From positions 4,500,001-4,564,000 of the forward strand of contig NC_091095.1 in assembly GCF_024713975.1 (NCBI RefSeq): a stretch of 64,000 nucleotides of DNA, written 5' to 3'. Below the pieces are notes generated by a model. It was given only the letters and a program-made list of their open reading frames with translations. It searched no databases and was not told the origin of the DNA. Below are positions 38,517-56,016 of the stretch, one piece after another (the first letter of the stretch is position 1; each line of letters opens with the position of its first letter). The stretch is from Paralichthys olivaceus. Lineage: Eukaryota > Chordata > Actinopteri > Pleuronectiformes > Paralichthyidae. Position numbers and translations under genes: made by a program.

Positions 38517-38822
38517 ATGCTGTCCCGCTTGTTGTTCTCCCTCATCAACAACCTCCGCGTCGTGGAGAAGTTGGCGGAGTCTCGGCCGATCCGCAGGGCG
38601 GCGCAGATCACCGCCTACGCCATCACCAAGGCTCAGATGGCCGGCCGGGACGCCTCGGAGCGGGCCATGCGGTCGCAGACGCTGCGGCAGGTCCGGGAGG
38701 AGGCCGGCAGGGTCCCCGGGGACCTGGGCGAGGTGGGCAGCCGCCTGAGGAGGGTCCGGGAGACGTTCGTGAACGAGGTGAAGGAGGGATGGAAGGACGG
38801 CTCCAGGCAGGTCAAGAAGTAA
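38517..38822 (+). CDS. ncbp2as2: NCBP2-AS2 homologue, small conserved protein
   Basis: A single-exon ORF of 101 aa. The N-terminus MLSRLLFSLINNLRVVEKLA, then ESRPIRRAAQITAYA, aligns with the human NCBP2AS2 protein (same spacing of the SRPIRRAAQ block). The remainder is basic and helical-looking, rich in Arg and Glu, with a terminal basic KEGWKDGSRQVKK. The hydrophobic, basic N-terminal helix would fit mitochondrial association, but that is inference. The start codon follows 'cccgccgcc', a strong context, in GC-rich DNA. Despite the 'antisense' name this is plainly a protein-coding gene. Its 5' end faces the fkbp2-like gene about 1.1 kb away, and its 3' end converges with the meltf 3'UTR. Confidence 0.9.
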   Translation: MLSRLLFSLINNLRVVEKLAESRPIRRAAQITAYAITKAQMAGRDASERAMRSQTLRQVREEAGRVPGDLGEVGSRLRRVRETFVNEVKEGWKDGSRQVKK

Positions 38823-39346
38823 AGAGGACACCCTGGGTGAGGAAGTGACAGACTTAATGACTGCAAACGTCACTTCTTTAACCTGAGTGTGTTCCTGAGA
38901 AACTCCCTGCTGGAGAAATCCAGAATCTACCTGTGAATCTAATGATCAGTCACATGAAATCTGTGTCCAAACAGTTTATGGCATTCACTGTATTCACCTC
39001 TGAAAACACACGGACGTCTGCTGCGTGCACTGGGTGTTTTAGACATCCTGTGGGGAACCTAGGAGCTGACTCAGAAAGTTATGTGCAGGAAGTTATTTCA
39101 ACATATAGACCAGACCTCTGGAGCTGCACTGTCTGAATAACCCCATAGTAACGTCCTGGTGACAGTTTAGTCATTAACCGATGTGCCGAGCACTCGATCA
39201 TCTGTGACACCAATCCTCCCCGGGACCTTCATTTCCTTCATTTGACATTGGGTTGTCAGTGGGAATCTTTTATCAGCTGTATATGTGTATTCAGAGGGAT
39301 ATAATTATCATTGACAATGAAGTCATCATTTAGTTCTGGTTGTATA

Positions 39347-39352
39347 AATAAA
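39347..39352 (+). terminator. ncbp2as2: Candidate poly(A) signal of ncbp2as2
   Basis: AATAAA 525 nt after the stop, in 'tataaataaag'. No earlier canonical hexamer was noticed in the 3'UTR. Confidence 0.6.
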
Positions 39353-39369
39353 GATGATTATTTATAACG

Positions 39370-40030
39370 AAGCACTTTGACTGCTGTTTGTATCTGTTGG
39401 TATCGTATGTTTTCAGAATCTCCCAAGTCGTTCTGATGAATCTGTAAGACAAGACTTTAAAGTCCTCCTCCACTCAAAAATGTGTTTTGGGATCTTACCT
39501 TAATTTTGCAGAATGACGTGCAGGATTTGACCCTAAGACCTATTTCCACAACTGTTGATTTCTGTGTTTTCTGGAGCAGCGTTTTGAGTTTGAAGCTATT
39601 CATGGTCTAATATTCACATCACTCTACACAGTTCCTCTCCCTCGAGATGTAACTCACAGTTCCTTTGCTTTAGCAACTCTTACAGGACAATAGTATGTTA
39701 CAACATGTATATGAGTAGAGATAACTGTGCACCAGCAGATTCAGCTGGTTGTTGTTTGTAGACCCAGATACTTTACTCTTACTGAAAGAGGCAGTGGTAA
39801 GTGTCACATTAAAAAAAAGAGAAAGCTAAAATATAAAGCCACATTCCTAAATCAATAAATCAAAATATGAGTAAATTTCTTGTCAAACAACTATTTTATT
39901 TTTCTTTACATCTGTTGGATGAGTTTAACGTCTGACAAATAACTGCACCATGATGAAAATCCTCATAAATCATGATCTGAGTCTTAAAACAGTGGGACAT
40001 TACACCATAAATATTAAACAAAGAAAAGTT
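39370..40030. other. Spacer between convergent ncbp2as2 and meltf
   Basis: About 650 bp of unique-looking AT-rich DNA. It contains a further minus-strand AATAAA-type site near 39.89 kb that might serve as a distal poly(A) signal for meltf. No coding sequence is seen. Confidence 0.4.
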
Positions 40031-40058
40031 CAACAGAGTGAATTTTGCAGCATAAACT

Positions 40059-40064
40059 TTATTT
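40059..40064 (-). terminator. meltf: Candidate poly(A) signal of meltf
   Basis: Minus-strand AATAAA about 1.44 kb after the meltf stop and 36 nt beyond the end of IRE-4. Use of this site would give a 3'UTR that includes all four IRE stem-loops. Confidence 0.5.
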
Positions 40065-40099
40065 CATTTGTAGATAGCAGAGAAAAAATCTTTATGCAT

Positions 40100-40140
40100 T
40101 AATACTTATGCAGACGCACTGGTCTGGCAACTAAATATTA
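40100..40140 (-). promoter_or_regulatory. meltf: Iron-responsive element 4 in the meltf 3'UTR
   Basis: In mRNA sense: upper stem CAGAC/GTCTG (five perfect pairs), loop CAGTGC and a bulged C (40127) directly 5' of the upper stem. The lower stem is G-C, T-A, a two-nt bulge, then nine consecutive pairs (one G-U) to 40140/40100. It satisfies every position of the canonical IRE and has the AU-rich lower stem seen in transferrin receptor 3'UTR IREs. It differs in stem sequence from IREs 1-3. Confidence 0.85.
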
Positions 40141-40211
40141 GTCACATGTGACATCATTTCACAGAGAAATAATTCCATATCAAGGGGAAAAGGAGACGAT
40201 GGTTGCTGACA

Positions 40212-40253
40212 GCATGAGTCAGTACATATACACTGATATGGCACCTGAACTTC
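40212..40253 (-). promoter_or_regulatory. meltf: Iron-responsive element 3 in the meltf 3'UTR
   Basis: Upper stem CATAT/ATATG, loop CAGTGT and bulged C at 40241. The lower stem starts G-U, T-A, G-C, G-U and continues with bulges (C-G, T-A, G-C, A-T). The lower stem is the least regular of the four. The 13-nt core TGCCATATCAGTG is shared exactly with IREs 1 and 2. Confidence 0.78.
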
Positions 40254-40939
40254 ATATAAAAATAGAAATCTCAACATATAGGAAAATACACATCCAATCA
40301 TCAATTATAAAACAAACAGTACCGAGCAGCAGGAAGCATTTTAGATATCAGAAAAGTCTTGTAGCGATTATTGCTTTTCAAATGTGATTTATTTTGTTCT
40401 ACAACTTTATTTAAAAACCTTTGCACAAGGAAATTTGAGTAAAACCAGTATCCAAAACCTGTTTTTCTTAAACTGACATTTTGGCCACTCTTAGAAATCT
40501 GCACCTTCACTGCTAGATGTCACTAAATCCCACACATCGAACTTTTAAACCATCCAAGTACAAGATGTTTTCTTCATGTTCTCCCCAAACCACTGAGTTT
40601 GTGTCCATTTGTGTCTCAATGTGTAAACTAATCTTTTAGAGGGGGAAATGGTCGGAGTGACAGAATAAGAAAATGGCTCAAGCAGCAAAAGCAAAAGCAT
40701 CTGCAAGCAGCAAATGAATGTTTCCTTTTATTTATTAATTAATTCATTATTTGTATTAACATTTCTTGTTTAATCCTTTTGCAAAGCAATAAGAAAAGTG
40801 CAACGGAAATGAAATAAAGATTATTATTATCATTATGAATAAAACTGGATGAATTTAATCATTTATATCTTTAACTTTTAAGCTTTCGAGGAGAATACAT
40901 CATAACAACGTCCCGACCACAGCTCTGTGTGGAGGCAAC

Positions 40940-40970
40940 ACTAGTGCATATTCACTGATATGGCATTAGC
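40940..40970 (-). promoter_or_regulatory. meltf: Iron-responsive element 2 in the meltf 3'UTR
   Basis: Upper stem CATAT/ATATG, loop CAGTGA and bulged C at 40963. The lower stem is GCTAATG with CACTAGT, giving G-C, T-A, one mismatch, A-T, T-A, C-G, G-U. Both the primary and secondary IRE consensus are met. Confidence 0.85.
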
Positions 40971-41164
40971 TTCTATGAGAAACACAGCCTGAACTAAGAA
41001 AAGGCTTTTCCAGTACTGACATATCAAGTGGCAGCAGAACAACCAACAGCAACAATCTGATTTCTACGTCCACATGAAAACCTTTGCAAATGGTCAAACT
41101 GGCTGAACTTTGTAAAACAAGCTTTGGACAGACAGGCACTAGTACCCACTAATGCAATGTAACA

Positions 41165-41198
41165 GGTGGCAGCATACACACTGATATGGCAGCTCACC
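41165..41198 (-). promoter_or_regulatory. meltf: Iron-responsive element 1 in the meltf 3'UTR
   Basis: Upper stem CATAT/GTATG (last pair T-G), loop CAGTGT and bulged C. The lower stem pairs GGTG with CACC and GCTG with CTGC, with one unpaired A and one T-T mismatch. It is the closest of the four to the stop codon, about 310 nt downstream. Confidence 0.85.
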
Positions 41199-41503
41199 CT
41201 CCGTAAACAACATGGCAGCGATGCCTGATTGACACCGGCTGAAAGAACTATTTAAATCCAAAGGCAGCTCCAACATGCCTCCCATCTCGTAGATTAAAAT
41301 ATCACACAATCGGGTCGAGGTTCTGCTATTTCACGATTTAAAAACACATTCAGGGATAGAAGGAGAGAGGGAGAGTGCCTCCTGAAAAGCACAAGGGGCT
41401 GAGATATACTGTGGTGGGTGAGGAAGAGAGAGATGAAGAGAAAAAGAGGAAGAATAAAAAGAGGAAGGGATTAGAGGCAGAGTGTCATTCTGTGTGTTTA
41501 TAT

Positions 41504-49755
<8,252 letters not shown>

Positions 49756-49784
49756 GGCCTTGCTCCGTCTTCCTCCGTCTGTTA

Positions 49785-50100
49785 AAAGGTAAAACAGCCT
49801 TCTCCTCCACTTTATATGATGCCTCCAGAGTCAAAGTCCAGCTTCTATCTTCAAGACTCAGCTTAAAGTCCTCGAGTGGAGCTGAGAGGAGGTCGTTTTT
49901 TTTAGTGATTTACAACCCAGTCACCGGTCATTCAGGAATCATGGGACTCTGAGTGTTTATGAAAGAGTGAGTACCTGGTCTGACACGTCTCTGCTGCTGC
50001 TGCTGACTGGCTGCAGGCCCGAGTCCAGACAGAGACGCCTTTTACAGTCAGGACCCCACCTCTGCTCTCTCCGCTCTCTCTCCCCTGCTCTACTACTGTG
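49785..50100 (-). promoter_or_regulatory. meltf: meltf 5'UTR, possible non-coding first exon and promoter
   Basis: In the mRNA sense an acceptor-like CCTTTTAACAG lies about 24 nt before the ATG. A donor-like CAG|GTACTCAC at about 49977 could end a non-coding exon in 49978-50060. The upstream DNA is richer in C and G than the intergenic DNA beyond 50.2 kb. Transcription start and promoter elements cannot be fixed from sequence alone. Confidence 0.4.
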
Positions 50101-50476
50101 GTGTTTTCCACTGATGGTCAGAGAGGAAAAGATTCATGTCAGCGTTGGTCAGTGACTCACCCCTGCTGAGAGAAACACAGACACACAGGCTGTTTACCTG
50201 TTTTACACTCACCTCAATCTAAGAAGCTGAATTTATCTGAAACAGAAAACTGAGGTTAATAAAAGCGAAAACTGAGCTGAGCCAAAAAAATAATAACTCG
50301 ACTGTTGTCATGAAACTAAGAAGGTGTAAACGAGGTAAAACCTTGCACTGCTGATTTTCTGGGTTGAATCGAGTCTCTGTACTCCGGCTGCACATGGTGG
50401 AAAAAGTCAGACCAATTACTGAGGTACCAGTGTTGAGGAGTTTTTGACGATCCTCACACATAACTCTATATGCCAC

Positions 50477-50483
<7 letters not shown>

Positions 50484-50513
<30 letters not shown>
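50484..50513. repeat. (TA)n microsatellite
   Basis: About 15 TA units. Confidence 0.95.
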
Positions 50514-50515
<2 letters not shown>

Positions 50516-50579
50516 GCATATTACACATCACTTCTGTCCATTAAGAGAATAGTGCCTGTCTAGTTCCACAGATACTCTC

Positions 50580-50730
50580 TTCTCTCTCTCAGTACCCAAG
50601 GTCAGGTTATAGATAAAGTATCAACCAGCAGTACATTGACTACATTGACTACAGGTCTACACTGAGGGACTTTCATATCTACCTCAGACGACCCAGACAC
50701 AGAGGCACCAACTTCAGCTCTCACCAACTT
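50580..50730 (+). repeat. Interspersed repeat, second copy of the element at 190-320
   Basis: The order 'acccaaggtcaggttat', 'cagtacattgactaca', 'gactttcatatctacctcag', 'gacacagaggcaccaac' parallels the left-edge copy and looks less degraded here. Confidence 0.5.
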
Positions 50731-50849
50731 CTCTCGTCCTTCACCAGTGGCAAGACGTGAGGACACAATGTGGTTTATTAATGCATATTTAGACTTAACC
50801 ATCCAATAGGATGTAAACACCTGCATGTGACATAGAGAGTGACAGCAAT

Positions 50850-51000
50850 TCGAGCCATTCATGGATGTGCTGTTTGAAGGGGAGAAACTACATGATAGAT
50901 GTCTATGAAACTTGGTGGAAGGATGGAACATGAGCTAAATAAGGAAGAAGCCACTCATTTTGTATCACTTTCTTCAACGTTGAAAGATAGAGAATAAAGC
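50850..51000 (+). repeat. Diverged teleost dispersed repeat (family B)
   Basis: 'atgaaacttggtggaaggat', 'ggaagaagccactcattttg' and 'tcactttcttcaacgttgaa' followed by 'agatagagaata' resemble a common fish repeat. A related copy lies at 27640-27800. Confidence 0.5.
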
Positions 51001-53200
51001 CTGGGTCTTAGATGCAATACAAATAATTTGGACATTTGATGAACTGATATCAAAAAATCAGTTCATCACAATCAGTAAGAATAACAAAGTACAGTTAGGA
51101 AACTTCATACGGCTGCAAAAGGTTCTGCCAGCTGTTGCACACTTTAAACTAAAACTTACGTCATTAAATATTTCTGCATATATTTGGTGAAACACAGGAA
51201 GCTAGCCTCATCATAAAACCTGCAATTGCTCTAAGTATCCAGCCATAAACATTAAACCTACAATGGGTGGTAAGATTAATAAAGCTTAGACAATCTATAG
51301 TTGAAACATATAATCAAATGAAACAGTGTGTATACTACAGATTAACTTAAATCCTATAAAGTCCAAGTTTCACTGCAAAAAAGAAACTAGCAGCTGCTGA
51401 ACATCTGAAGGCAGGGATTGATTTCAAAATGGACCTTCATCGTGGTTCACAATGTTCTCATTGCTGTTAGAAGACACTTATCAAAACATGCATCAAACTA
51501 CAGCAGGTTTCCATTATGAACGTTTCCTTCTATGCTGAGAATTCTGTGTTTTGTAAAAGTTGATTTAATGAGTTGAGTGAACTCTCAGCAGCACATTCAT
51601 TGAATTGGTCAATTCAAGGGTGTTTTTTTAAAAGTGGTTTACAATAAATACTTTTAACTTGAATTTACTTTTCTTTATATTTAAGGTTAATATGAAAACG
51701 TTAGTTGGTTGTATCTCAATATTTGTGTGACACAGTGCAGCTAATGCAATTTTGCAAAATTGATATTTGACATGGAGGTGACAGCCAGGTGTCTGGCTCC
51801 TGGTGTGTTTATTACTCCTCCGCTGTCACCACTGCAAATCTACCTTTCTCTAAAATATCAAAACAACGTGAATCCACAGAGAATCCTGAGTGAACAGCAC
51901 TGTGTTTTATTACAACATTAGTTGAACAGTTAGTGTCTGAGTTTGATAACAGTGGTTTACTGCAGGATATTACCTGTAATTGTGTCAAAGTGTTATGATC
52001 TGAACCTTGGACTTGAGTTAGTGACACAGACAGATTAGATAAGACGTTCGCTGAAAGTAGATGAAATCTCAGGCTTTGTTAAAAGCCACAGTTTCTTCCA
52101 AGGAATTTACAAGAAGACAAAATTAAGTGTTTGAGTCCCATGCCTGACTATAATGCATTATTTTTAATTGGTTGTGAAAAATATTGTTGGTTTAGTTAAT
52201 TTTGTGTCGTTGGCACAGGATATTGAAAATGGTGTTCTTCAAGGAAGTATTTTAGAGCCTCTTCTTTTGTCTTTATCGAAACATGAAGCCACTGGCCAAA
52301 GAGTTCCACTTCCCTTGAGTTCAGGTCTTCTTCTGGTCTGGTGTGACCTCATTCATACCGAACAACATCCTACTGTGATGGTCAGTGAATGATTAACTGC
52401 AGCAGCAGCAGCGAGTGAGAGTGGTGGGAAGTATGAGAGGAGAGAGAACGATAGATAGATAAAGACTAAGATGGTAAATAATTAATACAGAAGCAAACCA
52501 GGGTTTTGTGTGAAACACAGCAAGTTGTGTTCAGGCAGAGTTGATGAGGCTTGTGTGTTTATACAGGCACAACTCAGTGTACAATGAAAACCTCTGTGTC
52601 CAGGAGCCACGAGTGGGACTTCAGATTTGAAGTCGTGCATTAGAAGCTGTTTGCTGAACGTCATCCTCATCATCATGTGCAAAAGAAAAGTCAGCCAGTA
52701 TTTGCTGCAGTCTGTTGCACAGTTTCAGTTTCAGGGTTTTCAGGATTATTACTGGAATATTAAGAATAAAAAAAATGTGCTTAGGCTTTAAATTATATTA
52801 ATCGTTTGTGAGACGTCACCCAGTAAACAGAGGAGCGGGTTTGTTGAGATTCTGTGAGAGAGATACAGGTTAGCTTGAATGTGTAAGTTTGTATTTGCAG
52901 TTAATGCACTGGTCTTTTGACCTAAATGCAGATGTCACAGATGGGGACAATGGATAAACGGTCCTATTCTGTAGTTGGAAGAGTTGCATTGATGTGTATC
53001 ATAAAAATAAACTTGTCAAGAGAAGTTTGTTCATAAGTAATAGTGAGATATCTTACTACACTCGCTATACACTCGCTATGAAAGAGCCATATTAGATATT
53101 CACAGTGTCCGAAACCTGCAGTAGAGGTGAAAGTAAAGGAAAATACATTAATATTTTACAGTTATTATATCATATTCACAATCCATTCACATTCCACAAA

Positions 53201-56016
53201 GCAAAAAGAAAACAAATCATATCTGGTAATTAGTGGAAGGATTTCAGTAGATGTCAATAAAGACTTTTATTTATTCATTTTTGTACCAAAATAGGCAGTT
53301 AGAGCAGGGATAAATATTATAATATGTTAGATATAGATCCATCTCTGTAATAGATTCTTTGCATCAGTGCTTTACTCTAACAGACAGTGGCATGGTCCCC
53401 TGGCTAGAAACACACAGCCGGAGTCATACAGAGAGTTTGTTCCTGTCAACTGACGAACACCACTGATCTACTCGAGTCGCACAGAGGAATACACGAGGAG
53501 AGAATTTGAGTTTAGCTGAACATTCTGTGAGGAGATATTAAAGCTTTCCAAACACGCGTGGTCAAAACTATCCAGTGTTTGGGTCTAGGAGCTACTGTGC
53601 CGACAGAACAGTCTCTCTGTGTGTCTCTGGTCTCCAGTCAGCGTGGAGGAGTCGCCGTGGGGGTTGAGGGTGGAGATGGGTCGTGGTTTGGCTGACAAGG
53701 TCCATAAGGGGGCTGTGGCACCAAAAGCATCTTGAATGTTTCACTTGACAACGCAGATTATTGTCGTTCGTTTCAGTTAAGCTGCAGTTTCGACTTCACT
53801 CTCCTTTAGCTCCGTTTTTGGTCCCCACCGACTTCTGAGGGGAAGATTCAGCTCGTTAGTTGCTAAATGCTAAACGTGTCCTCTCTTCAGGGCTTTCCAG
53901 CCAGTTTAATAAAGCAGTGGATCAGCTGAAGGACAAATGAATGCGTCAAACATCAATAAATACCAGAGAATCACTGGGACGGTATCAGACCTGTGACACT
54001 AAGATGCTTTTATGAAACCAGCCCTCGTTAGTGCAACGACAGTAAGACGGAAAGCTAAACCGATGATGCTGATGATTATGATCGTGATGATAGTGCAGAA
54101 GAAGATGATGATGATGATACACTGTTCAATGTTCAACTAATGTCACATGAGTGTGGAGAGGAAAGGAGACGAGAGGACAAGAGGAGGAAATGAAGACGTG
54201 AAAAAGAGAAGAAGAGGAGGAGGGAGGAAAGAAGGGCAGTGGAACAATGGTGGGACATACTCAAGTTTCTTTATCAGAGGATCAGTGCCCAATTTATCGA
54301 GGAGCTAAAAGTTAAAATTTGAACTTCAGTGAAAGATAAATCCAAAAATCATTCACTTGAATTTCACTTGACTAAAATATATTTAAATTTCCTTTGACAT
54401 AAAGTAGCTTATACTCTGACATTAAGACAATGTAGTCTTAATGGAATTGTACAAAATATAAATTTTGTCATGATGAGCAACATGTTTACATGTTATTTGG
54501 ATTTGATTTGAACATTTAATACGATTTCACACCAGTTTTTCATCTACTTATTAGGGGTACAACAAGAACACAACTAAAATCATTTGATTTCCACTTGTCA
54601 GTGTGACACTAAATTCTAATAATCATCTTTTTTTTTTTTATTGTTATGTAGAGATGTAGAGCATTGACCAGCAGCAGCCTTCGCTACCTTTAAGTTTCTT
54701 TTGATCATCAAAAGCAGTTTCCCTCATTTATATTTTTAAATCAATAATTTAAATTACAGGTTTTCGCAGAATAAATTATGAAATAGTGAAATACAAGTTT
54801 CTGGTTGAATAATATGCACCATGTCTCTAATTGGTTATTTGTGCTCGGAGTAAATGAATTATGTGTAAGCAACTATTTCACCTTTAAATAGCAGCTTTAA
54901 AATCCTGTAGATGTCACACTGACTTCTCTCTTCTCACCACTCCGCCTGTTGCTACTCTCCTCTGCTGTGGGTTCAGATGTTTTCAGTCACTCTTATTAGC
55001 TTCAGGAAGTTCGCTGCTTCCACTACCTATTATCAGTCTTTTAGGATAAATAGATAAACCAAGTCCAAGTCTTTACTTACAGGGATTTAAATTTGTGTTT
55101 TTTAAATATACACTCTTGATGTATTCTCAGAGAGTCGATAAATAAAGGCTCGGGGCTCCACATGGGTTCTTACACCATAATGAGGTCGATGTGCTCGGTT
55201 TCTTTTCGGCCCTTTAAAAACAATGGAATCAAATTTAGTTTTCTATTTAAATTCAGATTGAAAATGTATAAGAAATATTAACAAGACAGTCTTAAATGAC
55301 TTCATATACAGAATATCTTCATATATATTTGTTGTTCTCTTAACCGTGATTGTACGTAAAGTTTCCTTTTGGCCCTTGATTCCAATACGTTGGGGCGCAT
55401 TATAAAGTTTTCACCTCATATTTAAAGTCTGAAAGAGGAGAGGATGGAACGAGGGATGGGATATGAGAGGTAGAAAGAAAAAGACGCGACAGAGAAACTG
55501 TAAACAGGGAGTGATGCCATGAGGAAAGACGGTCCGACAGGAAGAGGAGATCAAGTTTTTCTCCCGAAAACATGCTCTTAAAGCTACAGCGTGCAAAAGT
55601 CTGCCTCTTGGTGACAATATTATCATTACAAACCCATACATTGATGCATTACCCTTCATTAATATGAAAACAACAACGACAACAACAATAAGAACAACAA
55701 TAATGAAATCAAATCAGATAATGGTACATGTCGCCTTGATTGGAAACCACCTCCTTAAACATTAAGGAACTGAGCTGTAGGAAGATCCACCAATAGGCTG
55801 CTGGACAGACTTGAGCTCCTCCCTCTTCAGGAACTAGCAGTCCCAGATAGTCCCAGCCCTCGTCCCAGTTCATGTGCTCGTGTGAATGTGTGTGTGTTCG
55901 TCGTGATGAGTGCACCAGAGAAAAAGAGAGAGAGAGAGAGAGAGAGGAAGCAGGCTGATAATAGAAAATTAGAGAAGACGGAAGTATTGAAAGAGTGATG
56001 TGTGTGATGTGTTTAT
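53201..56016 (-). other. Probable dlg1 3'UTR and downstream flank
   Basis: This follows the dlg1 stop codon on the minus strand and has no coding signal. The minus-strand text TGAATAAAC puts an AATAAA directly over the stop, and several other AT-rich hexamers occur further on, so the true 3' end cannot be set. A purine-rich stretch lies at about 54155-54240 and a (GA)n at 55925-55946. Confidence 0.4.

Larger units (their letters stand above)
50180..53200. other. Intergenic DNA between meltf and dlg1
   Basis: No gene is seen. It contains a (TA)n run at 50484-50513, a repeat copy shared with the left edge of the window (50580-50730), a family B repeat (50850-51000) and otherwise AT-rich DNA. 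Confidence 0.5.

Noticed and set aside
40148-40387. 79-aa plus-strand ORF with a plausible composition
   Set aside because: It is antisense to the meltf 3'UTR, overlaps IRE-3 and has no similarity I recognise.
40502-40516. CAGTG loop motif in the meltf 3'UTR (minus) at 40508-40512
   Set aside because: The flanking five-mers (TCTAG and AGGTG) do not pair, so no IRE stem forms.
40588-40600. CAGTG loop motif in the meltf 3'UTR (minus) at 40591-40595
   Set aside because: The flanks AAACT and TTTGG give at most one pair; not an IRE.
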